Part shown: positions 40,801 through 53,061 of the stretch, piece after piece | Layout of the letters: each line of letters begins with the position of its first letter | Numbering within the stretch: position 1 is the stretch's first letter | Assembly (NCBI GenBank): GCA_037903475.1 | Contig: JBAJFG010000188.1 | Location: 310,001-374,000 of the forward strand | Origin: Ancylostoma caninum | Taxonomy: Eukaryota; Nematoda; Chromadorea; Rhabditida; Ancylostomatidae | Length of the DNA stretch: 64,000 bases | Reading direction: 5' to 3' | Position numbers and translations under genes: made by a program | Notes under the pieces: model-generated | What the model was told of the DNA's origin: nothing | The model's input: the letters and a program-made list of their open reading frames with translations, nothing else | Database searches by the model: none

Positions 40801-43800
40801 CGAATAACCTTCACTCATTTAAGTGGTTCTGAAGAACTCGAGCACTTGAAGTATTCGACATTCGAACATTCAAGTCTAGTTTTCGAATGCGTTAATTTTC
40901 CCAGGCACTCACCCTCCTCGACAGTGATCGCCTCGTTGAACTGCTGCTTCCAACTGCTCGTCCCTACCATGATGGAGGTGTTGGCGTTGGTGAGCATGCG
41001 ATCCACGAAGCTCTTGAACTCTTTGTCCTCAGTGATCACAACCTTACAGCGGCTCAGCGAAAGCACTGGTCGACCTTTGATGCCCTCATCCTGAAAAAGG
41101 AACCGCTTTCGATGTACCTTTCCCTTGAGACTACACTTTAGTAAATACCGTGTCGCTCATGTCTCGGTGCCAGATTGGTTCACCCAGCTCAATAAAGAAA
41201 TCCTCGTTCTTCTCGTACTCGTCGTCGTTTACAATGGGAATTCGAATTTCTGCTCTGAAAGTAGGGCGTTGGGTGCCTTAACTCCTTCCAAGGCACTGTC
41301 GGATTGATGGTTTATTGACGTGTGTGCACAAAGGCACAGTTAAGAGTGAATCCTACTCTCTCATCCGGCTATTTTTATACACTCGGTCATCTTATCCACT
41401 AGCACTTTCAAATAATTCTAGGAACGTCAACATCACTTTAGCCACCATTTACCACAAGGGGAAAATCTACTAGACTGGTGCATAAATGTTCGTGAAAAAC
41501 AGTCTTTTTTCAATGAGTGCCATGTAAGTAGCGAAGCAGGACAGGAGGTTGTTAACAGCTTTATCGGCTAACGTTTCGGCGGGATCGCCTTCTTCAGAGC
41601 CGTAGTGTTGGCAGAATATATTGTCATGGTGATTATGAAAAAATTTGTTTTGGTCCAGAATATTGAGATAAAGATGCTTATAATGTATTTTTTTGATTGT
41701 TATTTATTGTGTTTTCTTTGTTTTATCCTTTTAATTTGGGTGATCCAGAGATGTTTATCGAAGCAAACGCAGTGCCGCTAGCTGCCACAAACGAGCGATT
41801 GGGACCTTTTTTTTGAAGTTTTTTTTTCAGTGTTCGTTTTATGAAAAGTTGTGAGGCTATGGAAATTTAGGCAACAAAGTGATCTCAAGGTTTTCAGTGA
41901 ACAAATGGTGAGTGAAAAAACAATGTCACTGACGACCCATATCCTAGAAAGAGGTCGGATTTTGATGATCTGACCTTGCATACAGATAAGCAGGAGGAAG
42001 ATTGAAAAAATTTTCAATTGGCCGGATGATCTGTACACAATCTCTTTCATGACAACATTTTAAAAGCTTTCAAACATTTGTAGCAAAAAAAGTAATGCTT
42101 TTTGTGCATTTGTACAAAACATTCATATTTTTGAATAAGGTCTTCGAGGCCTTTAGAGCACGAGCTACTAACTTGATCTGCTCATCCGAGAAACGCAACG
42201 TTCCCTCGCAGTGCTCGTAGTCGTCACCGGCCTTCGCCTGACCATCTACTGTTTTGTAGGGAATTGAGACTTCTCCGCGAGCTCCACGAGTACGAACCAC
42301 CTGAAAAAGTCATCCGATAGAAAAAATGGAAGCCATGGCCGCAGAATTTCAAAACTCAAAATTTCTCAATGTTTCCTTCCAGCCCACCTCAGCAACGAAT
42401 TCCCCGGCACTTTCTACGACTTTGAACTTTTCGGAGGTGAAACCGAAGGCTCCGGCATGGTCGTCGTCAACGATCAGTACTGTTGCCGTGGAAGCGGCTC
42501 CGAGGCGAACAGGAATCGGTGTGAATTGCGAGGGCGAGTGAGCGCGGACCTAAAAATGAATAGTGTTTCGTGGATATTTTTTTGAATAGCAGCACTTTGT
42601 TTTCTCCAGAGACGCAAGCGATTGTCCAACCTGTGACAGTCGCACCATAAACTGCTCGTCGTCCTCGTAAATGTCGTTGTCAACAATGGCTATTTCTATT
42701 TCTTGCCTATAAAATCGCTATATGAAATGGAAAATATACGTATGGATGATCAGTAGGTAATGTTTGAAGGAGCATATAACTGTGCTACTTACTCTTCTTC
42801 CCCTGGTTTAAATGTCAGCATTCCTTCTACGGGTACGAAGTCGGAATGCTCTTGAGCAGTGTCTGCAACTGTCCTGAAAAAAAAAAGATAGCTACAGCCA
42901 TACATACAAAGGACCAGTTCCCTACTATGCGAGAAATAATGCACATTTGCTGCACTTTCTTTTTGGCGTGTGTAAGGGCCCGCTAGGTAATCTGCTGATA
43001 TGTAAGTCTGAAAAGGCTTCAGAGATTCACAAACGTTCCTGGGAATAATGTGAAGGTGGTTCCTGTGGTAAGGCCACAACCACCTCTGTGTTTCTCAAAA
43101 CAGAACAGCGAGGGGGGGGGGGGGGGGGGGGGGGGGGGTGACGTTGGCCCACATTTGCATAATGGGACATGTGAACAGCTCAACTCACCTATAATGGACA
43201 GTGACTGTAGAGTTAGGATCAGCTGCACCACGATCGCAACGAACTTTCACCTTGATGGTCCCGACATTCTCAAGACACATGTAGTGGGCTGGATCGAACC
43301 TGAACACTTCCATTTTCAGGGGAACCAGATGGTAGCAAAAGTCGCGGCATTGTTATTCTGCTATTGCTAATAGGGGTCTCTTTCCCTTAGAGCTCATAGC
43401 TCCTAAGATCTATGTATGCAAGTTTTCGAATTATGAGGAATACATCTTACAAGTGTCGTTTGGAATCCATTTTTGGGCACCCATAGTTTGAAATGAACAG
43501 AGCGGGTCGCCGAATTAAGAAAAAAAAACGTAATGACACATATGGTTGAGAAATTTGTATTGGCCTATTATAAATTTCCTCGGTCGAACATTTCGTAACA
43601 ACGAAATTTCGGCGGTTGTGATCCCAAGTTGACATCCCACCTCCCCACTGTGTGCCAGAAGCCTTTCTACTCGCTACCGAATGCGGGGTCGGATACTCAG
43701 TACTTTGGGCTCAGTTCAGCGCATTTCAACGATGCGGAGCAAGGTTGAGGGCAGATTGAGTAGTTGATTCCAACGTTGTATTGATAGCACCACAGCTACA

Positions 43801-46800
43801 TATCTCAAATCTACACTTTACTGGTTCACATACAGGGAGCTCCAAATGTACGCAGACAAAGGTCGGGACCGCGGCGCGGCTCCCTTGGGCAGAGACGCAG
43901 GCGCTCTGCATGTTGAGTTGTCTGCGTACATTTGGAGTTCCCTGTAACTTGTTGCTAAACTGTAAACTACAGAGACGGCTAAACTCACTGTACGACAACC
44001 ATGTTGATTTTTTGGACAAGTGGCTGGATCAACTCTTCAGCTTTCCTTCGCAGCTTCTTTTTAGTAATGTCTCCCTGGCCGACCATTTGACGAGTTGCCT
44101 GAACAAGCGAGCGATAGCTTCTTTTCCCAAACTGCATTTCAGATTGGGAAAAAATCCAGTGAATCACTGCTCTTTCACCATACCTGGATTCTATAGAATG
44201 CACGGCTTTTCTTCTGGCGACTCACAACGCGCTCAGTCGCGAGCTTCTCCAGCTCTTCCACAGGGGCATCGGGATGCTGTGCCCTATAGAAACGCGAGAA
44301 AAAATTGAATTTTTCTTTATTTTGTTTTCAGTTCCTATTCACTTCTATCTAGAAACGTAAATGGTTGAGAGCATGAATGAATGAATGAATGAATGAATGG
44401 GTGAGTGGATGAATGAATGAGCGAATGAACAACTGCTTCGAAATTTGTGGATGGGAGGTTACCGAAGCGCCTTGAAGATCTCGAGATATTGCTTGCGATG
44501 CTCTTCGAAGGCGAGTGCATCAGCGTCCGTGGTCGAATGAATGAGCGACAACCTGCAATGACGACATTAATGGGAGTTAAATTCAGAGCAGCAAAATGGG
44601 TTCATCCACCAATGCTGGTCATTTGGGTAAACAAATTCGAGCGATTCGTGCCGTGAAAGAATTGAACTTCTGAGAAATTTACGCTCTTCAAAAAATTGGA
44701 AGCAGAAGTTGGCCTTCTCAGAAAAAAAACTATTTATCTGCTTGATTTTTTTCATTTATCTACTTATTTCTGCATTCACCTAGTCATTTCCGCATTGGCA
44801 AAATACGCTCACAGGCAGAGTAACATCGATTTTATTGAATAGTACAACTACACACTATGTTTAGTTATGTAGATAACAGATGGAGCAGGCAGACAAGAGC
44901 CGCTGTAGGCACTCTTGAACTTTTGCGAAAAGGTCATCAATTTCCTTCTGACCACAATTCGACAGTTTTCGAGTTGAACCCACTATATTTTACAATTCTC
45001 TCGATAGGTGACCGCTGCAGAGCGGTGTCAGTTAACTGGACAGAACATGCTTTCAAATGTTTGACAGAAAAATTTTTCCGATTTGGAGAAGCGGGTGGAT
45101 AACAACTTTCCCAGAATCGTCTAGGGCTGGGATGCACCACTAACGTTACTCTGAGTGAATGTGTCATCCCCTAGAATTTACTCTGTAATTTGATGGCCAC
45201 TAATACGTTTGCCCTTGGTAATTTCAATGATGCGTGCGGGCCAGAGATTCGGATGCCCGGACAGGTTTGTGCGTAGACTCACCTGTGATCCTCTTTGCCG
45301 TTCTCGACAGTGGCGACCGCCTTCTCTTTCGTCGGGCTTCGTCGTGGAGTCCGTCGACGAGCAAAGAACATATTGATGGGGTTGTCGAGAATTCTGGAAA
45401 ACTGGGAGTTCCTACGTATCTGAACACTCAGTGAACTCGGTAATTTCATTTTCCAATTCATTTGTGCCAAAATATTGTTTTTTAACGGTTTTTACACCTT
45501 TTTAAATTATTTCCTACGTCGACTCGATGGCAAGCTAAAAGTTGGCAAAAGTCCTGAGAGCATACCTATGACCGAAGATGCCAGTGTACTTGTCGGCAAC
45601 GTAGGCAGAGAGGACAGTGAGAGGAAAATAGATAAACGTGAGCAGACCTTCCCAGACCTGTAAGCAGTACTCAGCTCCAAGGCACACTATGGCGCAAACT
45701 AAACTCACCTCGACGACGTTAGGACTAAAAACACACAGAATGAGATAGAGCCATAAGTAGGCGAATGTTGACCAGACCACAGTAACCCAGAACACATGTA
45801 CGTGCTGAACTCGCCGTATCTCCCCCGGAGGAATCACCTGCAATTTGTTTGTTTTTCTTTTTGGGTAAGCATCTCTGGAAAAAGGTTTGAAAAGGCTAGC
45901 TTTTCCGTTTCTGGTAGATACTTTTCTCAATTTCTTCATTGCAAACCTCACAATTCACCAGAAAACTGGTCATGATGGTATGGCTGTCTCTTATAAACCC
46001 CTACCTTGACCCCTATCTTACTTTTTCGCAAACCGGAACTGTGATGTCCGTGTCCACAACACTTTTTTTAACGAGAACTCAACACCATGTGTCATGTAAA
46101 GTTGAACTTGCTCTTAATCGGATCAGTTTTACGAATCTACCACGGACGGCTCCGGCATATACGTCTTGATTAGCAATTTTGCAATCATGACCAGTTTTTC
46201 GGCGAATTTTTATGGTTTTCTAAAAAAATTTTTTGATGTCTTAGGGGACAAATTCCAATTGAGCAGCCCTCTTGGCAATTCAACAAAATAGAATTCGTGG
46301 AACAAATGTAAGGAACTCACAAAAATACAAATAGCTATAATAATGAATAGATTGAATGCAGCCGATCCAACTATGGTACTAGGGCCGAGTTCACCTGAAA
46401 GGAAACTTCTATTGAATATACTTGCGTTCAAATGCGTATCTCTCTCGATGAGCGCTCACCCGCTTCAAAATTATTTCCAAATATTTCGATAACTGACAGA
46501 AGAATCTCGGGTGCAGACGAGCCTGCAATCACGAGAACTTGTCTGATGCTTGTCTTGAATCTGATCCAGGAGATTGCTGGTTGGGAAGCTTGGCAATCGA
46601 GCAGCAACTCACCTAACGCCATCAACGTCAAATTACTGACGGTTTCGTTCCAGACCCGGATGAGGATCGTGTATGGCTCGCCAGTGATCTTCTTCATCTT
46701 CACGCCTCGCTCTTGTGAGGTGATCACTTCGATGGCTGCCATGAAACTAAAATTCGATAATTGATCATTGTTCAATTACTCATTATCCAATCTCATGTGG

Positions 46801-49800
46801 TTCCATAGAAAAACATCCAAAAACCGGGCTTTGAGCTCTTTCCTAAGGAACTGTTCGGATACATGGAACAGAGAGGCATTCACCACATATCATCACATAT
46901 CCTCCCTATTTGGCTTATAGGTGAGCTAATAGAGTTGGTGCCAAGTATGTGACAGATGTCCATTCAAGCTTGCCCTTTCTCATATCGAAGAAAAAAAGAA
47001 GGAAAATGTTTCAAAAATGGAATTTGAAGGCATTTTTGCAGAACTTTATTGTGATCGGCATTCAGAAGGTTCAAGTGACCTAAAAATCTGAGAAACAAGA
47101 GCGGGACACTGCACACAGGTTTCAAAGTCTCGTGATGAGCATTCGATTGAACAAGATGACCTAACTCTCATCCAGAAATAGGCTGTGGTTATACTTAGTC
47201 GTAGCGCGAGCATAGCGTACACGAAAACCTTTCGAAAGCGGCAGATCTCGTGAAGCACGCGGTCGAAACGTAGAAGTTGGCGATTATCCTCGCGATAAGT
47301 CGTAGGGATGTTGTTTATACTTTCCCTCTCAAAAACCCCGCTTTAAGCGTCGCGTCTGCTAGTAGCCGCAATACGACGATTTAGTCGACGTCGTGAGTTG
47401 GGATTTGCCTTTGCTTCTTTCTTCAGCTGTTTCAGCCGACAACTTAATCAAATTCGCTACCTGTCTCATCAGGCGTGCAGTGGCTGTCGACGCGACGCCA
47501 TCGCCACGAACTATAAACACAGCGCTAAAGTGATTTTTTACAAAAAAAAAACTTTTAGAAAGCTCTTAGCCCGGCCTACGCTGTATTGAATTTCTCTAAT
47601 TTTCCACAAATGCTGCAGTAAGCCAAGATGCGTAAGAAGAATGGTTGTCTTTGTCTCCTTCCCCTCCATAAGGCTCCAAACAATGTACTTTTGCTGTGTT
47701 ATTCGTTGGCAGCCGACACAATCACTTGGCTGGCGTAGAGACGACTAGTGAATGTCAGCGCAATTGGCAAGGAGGAAACAGCAGTACACAAGCGGAAAAC
47801 AACAAAAACACACCGATCGGCGACGATGGACACGCCGAAGAACATGTAGAAGAGGGCGATGAGGTAGACGGCTGCACGGAAGACGATCGTGCATTCTTGG
47901 AGATCAGCCTGCAACAGATGTTGTTTTCGGAAGGATTTTATTCTATTTATTCGCCTATTTACTACAAAATTAACAACAAACGGTCATGACAAGTACAATG
48001 TTCAAAAATTACCCTAGAATTTAGTTAGAAAGTTGTGAAGATCCTATTGCTCAGAGGTTTTGTGCCTCTTCTATGTATAGAGGTAAAACTACGTAACTTA
48101 CCTCAAGTAATCGGACGTTTCATTGCAAAATAAACAAGCAAATAACTGAATGAATTAACAAACAACATGGCAAAATACTGCTATAACAACGCGCAAATTA
48201 AGAAATTTCCTCCTTCTTTCCTGTGCATGTGACCAGTCATATTTGGTTTGCACAACTTTCACCGAAAAAAATGTGGGAAAATTGGTATGTCAAAAGCTAA
48301 CAAATTTTCTCAACAATACTTGCCAGATGCCAGATTAATAGCAGCAAAGCAATTTTTACGTGGATGTTCAGCCAGATAACTACGCGCTGCTTGCTCGAAG
48401 CATCAGCAACGGGTAATTAAATAAGTTCTGAATATTTTCTTGTGTCACTTTCTCCTCAATCTAAATTACGCGGAAGGAGTTGTGAATCTCGCTGCATCGC
48501 AAGAGCTGCTGGCCCAGTGACACATCTTACATTGGAAAAAGATGTACATACACAACAGCCCGTCCGTGGTCCACCAAGCAGCGCGATTGCTACACCCATG
48601 TCCTCGCTGATAGAAGATGATCTACCGAAGTTCTTCTATAGTTGCGGTACACGATCCTTTAGATAAAACAGATCACCTTAGATGTAAAATTTCTCTATGT
48701 ACTGCCTCAAAAGAACCATTTCACCTCCGAAGTATGTATGCACAAGAACGCGAGGAAATTTAGATTGAACAAATTATTAAGCAACCATCTGATCCCGAAC
48801 GAATGTGCTTATTTCCTTATTTCATCCATGCATTTTGGATCCTTGAAAAATTGCTGCACCAAAAGCGCAGTGAAATTGCAAACATTTAATTGAATAGTAA
48901 ATGACAAAGCTGGAGAAAAAGGGTGTGGTGCAAGATGGATCCACGATTACTCTTGTTCCCGTTTACAGCATTGACGGTGGAAGAGATGTGAACAACCATT
49001 TTCTTAGGAAAGAATAGAGGAGTTATGAAAATAAATTGTAGTATGAAATAAAGGAATGAAGTTAAAGTATACATATGCACTTGCCCCTCAGTGAAATACT
49101 CATTCTGAAGATGTGAACATGTGTAAAGTAAGAATGGAAACCTCTTGACCGCGAGCGATATCCCGGCGATGGACAGCAATTATGCGCTGTCATGGTTTCG
49201 CGTCCAGTCATGACTGTGGGAATTATTTAGATTGTTTTCCAGTAGCCTTCATACATACAATACTGGCATGAACATTGAAAAACCGACGGCGAGTGACGGT
49301 GTGGCACCGTCGCCTTGTCGTAACTCGACTTAAATGGTGTATTTTTTGAAAAATTTTACATGGATAGATAGGAAATTTCGAGATCTATCCAAATATCCTA
49401 CTCATGTGCTAAATGAGGTGAAAATAAGCAGCAGCGCAAGCGAAAACCCCTCTGTGGGCGCTAATCCCGCACAAGATATGAATCTGTCCGAACGTTTTTC
49501 TCAGCGAAAATAATTAAAAACAGTGCTTTGACTCACCTTCAAGCCTTTATTCAGACGACAAAGGCAAAATTTCAACAAAACTCAAAAATGGTGATCATCA
49601 GTCAATTAGTCACTTTGAGCTTCACTAAAACCAAGCGGAACCGGTGAATTCGAGATTTTTCTTGAAAGAGCTACGCAGTTCTGCACTCACATTGGTCAGA
49701 ATGGTAGCTGACCTAATACAGCTGAAGTTGCAGCTATTAATAAAATAAATTTTCGAGTAACTGCTAAAGTCTCAAATTTAGAAAAAAGTGACCTTGGAAA

Positions 49801-50885
49801 TTTATAGATTGAGACCTTGGATTTCTGAAGTCTAGCAATCATATGGATCAGGGGTAGAATGAATTTTCCGAATAGGTGTTCATTACAAGTCAGTGTTTCT
49901 GAAGCCAATGTGGTCAATGGTTCTATCTTTTCACTTGTAAACCGAACCATTCATCTCTGTGGGGTAGGTAAGTTGGTACCAAAGAAGTTTGCAAGGATGA
50001 AGCGCTAACGTGGTACATGGGGCGCTCCCATTAAGTCACGGCATATGCGCATACGCATTCAATAGCACTACTATTCTAAGATGGAGTCATATGCGTGGTA
50101 TATCTTAGAGGGGGATTATTTCTCGCTTTTTTATCATCCTTATACAATGGATCTTATGAATTTGTCCATAAGAGCTCGGGTAGGACAGAAACTTCTCACT
50201 CACGCGCATCGCGCCGCAGTCAGAATCAGAAAAACAAAGCAAACTTTTCGGCGACAACAGAAAATTGGCGGACAGTACGTTCCACCTGCGACAGCTTAGA
50301 ACCGCTGGGAAGGAGAGCATTTGTTGCTGTTGTGGCACTTCATGTGAGCCTTTGATCTCCACTGCTCCAATAAATTCCCTCTGGAGAAATTTGTATGAGC
50401 CGCCGTCTTTAAAAAGAGGAAAATATGTATGTATAAGCGAAACTTCGCGAATTTTCTCTTAGTATTGCTGCAAAATGCAAACAAAGACAAAACATGCATA
50501 TTTGCACCCTGAGGACAAGGACTATGGTGTGATTCGTTTCTATTCGTTATTTACGATTTTGTTACGAAACTCAGATCATTTTTCGTAAATCGTCACTCGT
50601 AAAAAATTGTTCTGAAAATGACCGTAAATCTCAAAACGCAATTACGCACATCCCTGGTGCCTATAGTAAATAGATAAATAAATAAATGAATAAATAAGGT
50701 CAAAAGTCCTTTTCTACCCTCTTACGGACTAGATCCTCCCGCCTGGAGCCGTGTAAACTCACTTGTGGCTGCCATACTGGCAGAATCACTCCCGGCGTGC
50801 AGGGCTTCGCCTGGGAGCACGTCTCCTCGGCCCTCACGCTTCCGATGGTGACCAGCACAAAAACGGAAAGAAGCGATAGCGTCAT
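37863..50885 (-). CDS. ncx-1: NCX-type Na+/Ca2+ exchanger (24 exons, complete)
   Basis: This plasma-membrane antiporter extrudes Ca2+ using the Na+ gradient. Exons in coding order: 50885-50763, 47908-47814, 46746-46613, 46522-46460, 46394-46321, 45837-45709, 45657-45566, 45411-45283, 44552-44463, 44283-44184, 44098-43989, 43299-43189, 42873-42793, 42706-42631, 42549-42388, 42300-42173, 41254-41149, 41090-40913, 39712-39611, 38642-38496, 38441-38385, 38328-38229, 38163-38080, 38001-37863. The product is 869 residues. It has a signal peptide (MTLSLLSVFVLVTIGSVRA). The alpha-1 repeat has NLTLMALGSSAPEILLSVIE and GPSTIVGSAAFN. A basic XIP-like segment (FFARRRTPRRSP) precedes two Calx-beta domains (VDNDIYEDDEQF, VNDDEYEKNEDFF). 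The alpha-2 repeat has IGDLASHFGC and MGTSVPDTFASK. The protein ends LEAYCVIPGF. The ncx-1 symbol rests on remembered adjacency to sec-23 in C. elegans; the NCX family assignment is firm. Confidence 0.95.
40511..40582 (+). ncRNA. tRNA-like element, anticodon TCT (pseudogene or SINE head)
   Basis: This 72-nt segment has CGACCAT/AAGGTCG acceptor halves with one mismatch and a D-arm CGCA/TGTG. The anticodon loop ATTCTAT places TCT (Arg) on a stem with G-T pairs. The B-box is GGGTTCGATTCCC. The T stem is short by two pairs and two bases are left over before the acceptor, so folding is imperfect. It lies in an exchanger intron on the opposite strand. Best read as a tRNA-derived relic; a working tRNA is unlikely. 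Confidence 0.45.
43112..43138 (+). repeat. 27-nt homopolymer G tract
   Basis: An unbroken run of 27 G on the plus strand (C on the coding strand of the exchanger) lies inside an intron, 50 bp downstream of the exon 43299-43189 in transcription direction. Such tracts can form G-quadruplexes and are length-unstable; the assembled length may be inexact. Confidence 0.85.
43833..43943. mobile_element. Tc1/mariner-like MITE with TA flanks
   Basis: The left end CAGGGAGCTCCAAATGTACG and the right end CGTACATTTGGAGTTCCCTG are inverted repeats of about 27 bp with one mismatch. Each end abuts TA (CATA before, TAAC after), the classic mariner/Tc1 target. The 111-bp element has a GC-rich core (GGGACCGCGGCGCGG) and no coding frame. 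It sits in an exchanger intron. Confidence 0.8.
44371..44430 (+). repeat. (GAAT)n microsatellite
   Basis: GAATGAATGAATGAATGAAT followed by interrupted units (GGGTGAGTGG, ATGAATGAATGAGCGAATGA), about 60 bp, in an exchanger intron. Confidence 0.85.
45190..45243. repeat. Fragment of dispersed inverted-repeat family
   Basis: The sequence CGTTTGCCCTTGGTAATTTC followed by AATGATGCGTGCGGGCC matches the right terminus of the 17894-18014 element with substitutions. No left arm is evident. Confidence 0.4.
47909..50762. other. First large intron of the exchanger gene
   Basis: This 2.85-kb intron separates the signal-peptide exon from the first membrane exon. It holds only short frames and an ATAA/ATGA tandem tail at about 50665-50697, which may mark the 3' end of a decayed retroelement. 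Confidence 0.65.
50665..50697 (+). repeat. (ATAA)n short tandem repeat
   Basis: AATAGATAAATAAATAAATG followed by AATAAATAAGG. A similar tail occurs near 9920-9940. In nematodes such tails often end non-LTR elements, but no coding part is seen here. Confidence 0.7.
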
Positions 50886-52830
50886 CGTCTTGTCGACTGC
50901 ATTCTCGGCTGATCTATCTGTAACAGGAACGAATCTCCTTAGGAAGGGAAAATTCACTATGAATAGACGACGAGCAGGGGAGAGTGGTGGTCGCGGAGGT
51001 TCTCATTTTGCAAAAATCGACGCTGGCAGCTGGCTAAATGACGTCTTATGACGCTGCTTGAGATTCGAAAATGGCGTCAGGAGACTGAGTGGCCCATAAG
51101 CAGCGATCTAACAGAAGAAAGGGATAGAACGAATGGATGAGTGCTGGAGCATAGGAGAAGTAAAGGCCGAAAATGGGCCCTGCTTTGCAGTAGAGTTCGT
51201 GCGAAAACTATAGCAGTGGAAATGATCTGTTCCGGAAGCGCCATTTTTATCTAAACCACCTAACCCTGCCGAACAGAAGGGTTGAAAAAGCCTCAAGAAT
51301 AGCGGAATTATGGACGGTTGGTGTGTTTTCCATGAAAATTTCAGGCTACACTATGAAAATGATGGAATTGCGTAGTGAGAGTGGTAAGCAATGACACGAA
51401 GACGAGGAAAGAGCGCAGAAAACGGCACATACATACCTGTGACCTCTGCTCTCACCTGCCACAGAAAAACAGGCTCAATGCTCAAAATCGCCAGAAAAAC
51501 TAGCAGCTGAGTTTACATAGGACTGATCTCTTAGCTTGTGAAAGGACCGCTTGCTAGAGCTCTGTTGGCGCTGATCATATTTCACTGTGTTACAAAGGGT
51601 CGTAGATTGACGACGGTGACCTCTGCGTAGATTGCCAAAGTGCGAATTTCTGAGTGGAATTCGCCTCTGTAAGGGCGCGGAGAGGAGACTGTACCGGTTT
51701 TACAGCAGTTGTAATACAATGACAGTGGGATGAACAGTTTTTGGAATCGAACATCGCCTTTCGTCGCTGTTTTTGGTTCTATAACTGAGCACCAAAATTT
51801 AACCCTTTAATGATTTTTCTTTGAATATCATGACCTGTTTCCTATCCAGAAGCAAGCTTCGCACGGTAGTTGACCAACAGACACGCAAATCACGAATCAC
51901 TGCACTTCTAAATCTTTTCAGAATCTTTCGAAATGGACGAGGTTAGGCTTTAAAACAACCATACGAGACCTGTCAAGCTCCGAGCTTCGAATAACCTGTA
52001 CGGGGGATTGTGTTTGAGATGGAATTACCGAGAATTTTCAGTTTTTCCTCGAAAATGTCTTCGAACATGTCACTGGCACGGTTCATTTGAAGAAGTTTGA
52101 ACTCAGAAACGGTCCTAGTACAGATATTTGGAATCCGGAGTGCGGTATATTTCAATTGTTTGGTCCAATATTGAAACAATGAAAAATGTTTTTCGCTGAA
52201 CTCACCCATTTGGTGCGAAATTACTTGCTACGGTGGTGCTATAGACGATGTCTCGCCGTATTTTCCTGTACATTTTCAATGTCTTTAGCAAAAATATGTA
52301 GTATTCACGGTGCGGGGTGCATCGTAACCCAACTAGAATATTGCAAGGAAAAGGTTTGAAAGCTAAAAAAAGCAGAAGAGATGATCCAGAGATGACTGAC
52401 AGTGATGAGGTAAAGACAATACGTATTGCGGCTAATCACATGGCTGGATTCGTTGACCATTTGTGAAGCTCTGATTCCGATACACCTCATTCCAACGCTG
52501 CAAATAAGAACGGTGAGGTCTTTTTATGTCTCACGCTTTCCACTTCCGTTCTAAGTGAGATTTCTTTGTACGACTACGCTCTCTACGTACATATTTAGGC
52601 CCATGTGATAAATATTTTTTGAAAATTGGGTAAGCCGACTACAATTGCAAGATGGGAAGTGCTTCGATTTTCGAGGGATTTATACTCATTTTCTGCAAAA
52701 TTTCACTAGTGAATTACTGAAGGTGATCTGTAAGTGGTCTAGATCGGAAACTTTTCGATACCCCTGTATAGGTAGGTCTTCACATCAGTATTTCGGTAGC
52801 TAGAGTCACACTAAACATCTTGCCACACGG

Positions 52831-53061
52831 CAGTGGCGGACGCAGGGGGGGGGGGGGAATTTTTGAAATTACTTTACAATACATATAAAAATCTTGTATT
52901 AATCTATTTTTATTTGTTTATTTTTACTGTTATTTTTAGTAAAATTTTTATTAATTATTTATTATTATAATTAAGGTTTTTATTAGTTTTATTTTCCGTC
53001 CGGGCCCCCAAAACGGCGGAGACCTCTTTTTACCCACGCCCTCCTTCTGCGTCCGCAACTG
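52831..53061. mobile_element. hAT-like MITE with 8-bp target duplication
   Basis: The termini are CAGTGGCGGACGCAG (left) and CTGCGTCCGCAACTG (right), inverted repeats with one mismatch and the CAG(T/N)G start common in hAT elements. The 8 bases before the left end (CCACACGG) and after the right end (GCACACGG) differ at one position, a probable target-site duplication. The interior has a G13 tract, a T/A-rich core and CCGTCCGGGCCCCC; no transposase is encoded. A truncated inverted relative lies at 31438-31588. Confidence 0.82.

Noticed and set aside
41540..41605. Repeat-like motif CTAACGTTTCGGCGGGATCG followed by CCTTCTTCAGAGCC
   Set aside because: It looks like part of a dispersed repeat, but no second copy is visible in this window, so I did not annotate an element.
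43781..44308. 175-codon plus-strand open frame
   Set aside because: It is antisense to two exchanger exons (43989-44098 and 44184-44283) and spans a MITE. The minus-strand reading is the conserved one.
44371..44430. Short regular repeats considered as a CRISPR-like array
   Set aside because: It is a 4-bp microsatellite in a eukaryotic intron, with no spacer structure.
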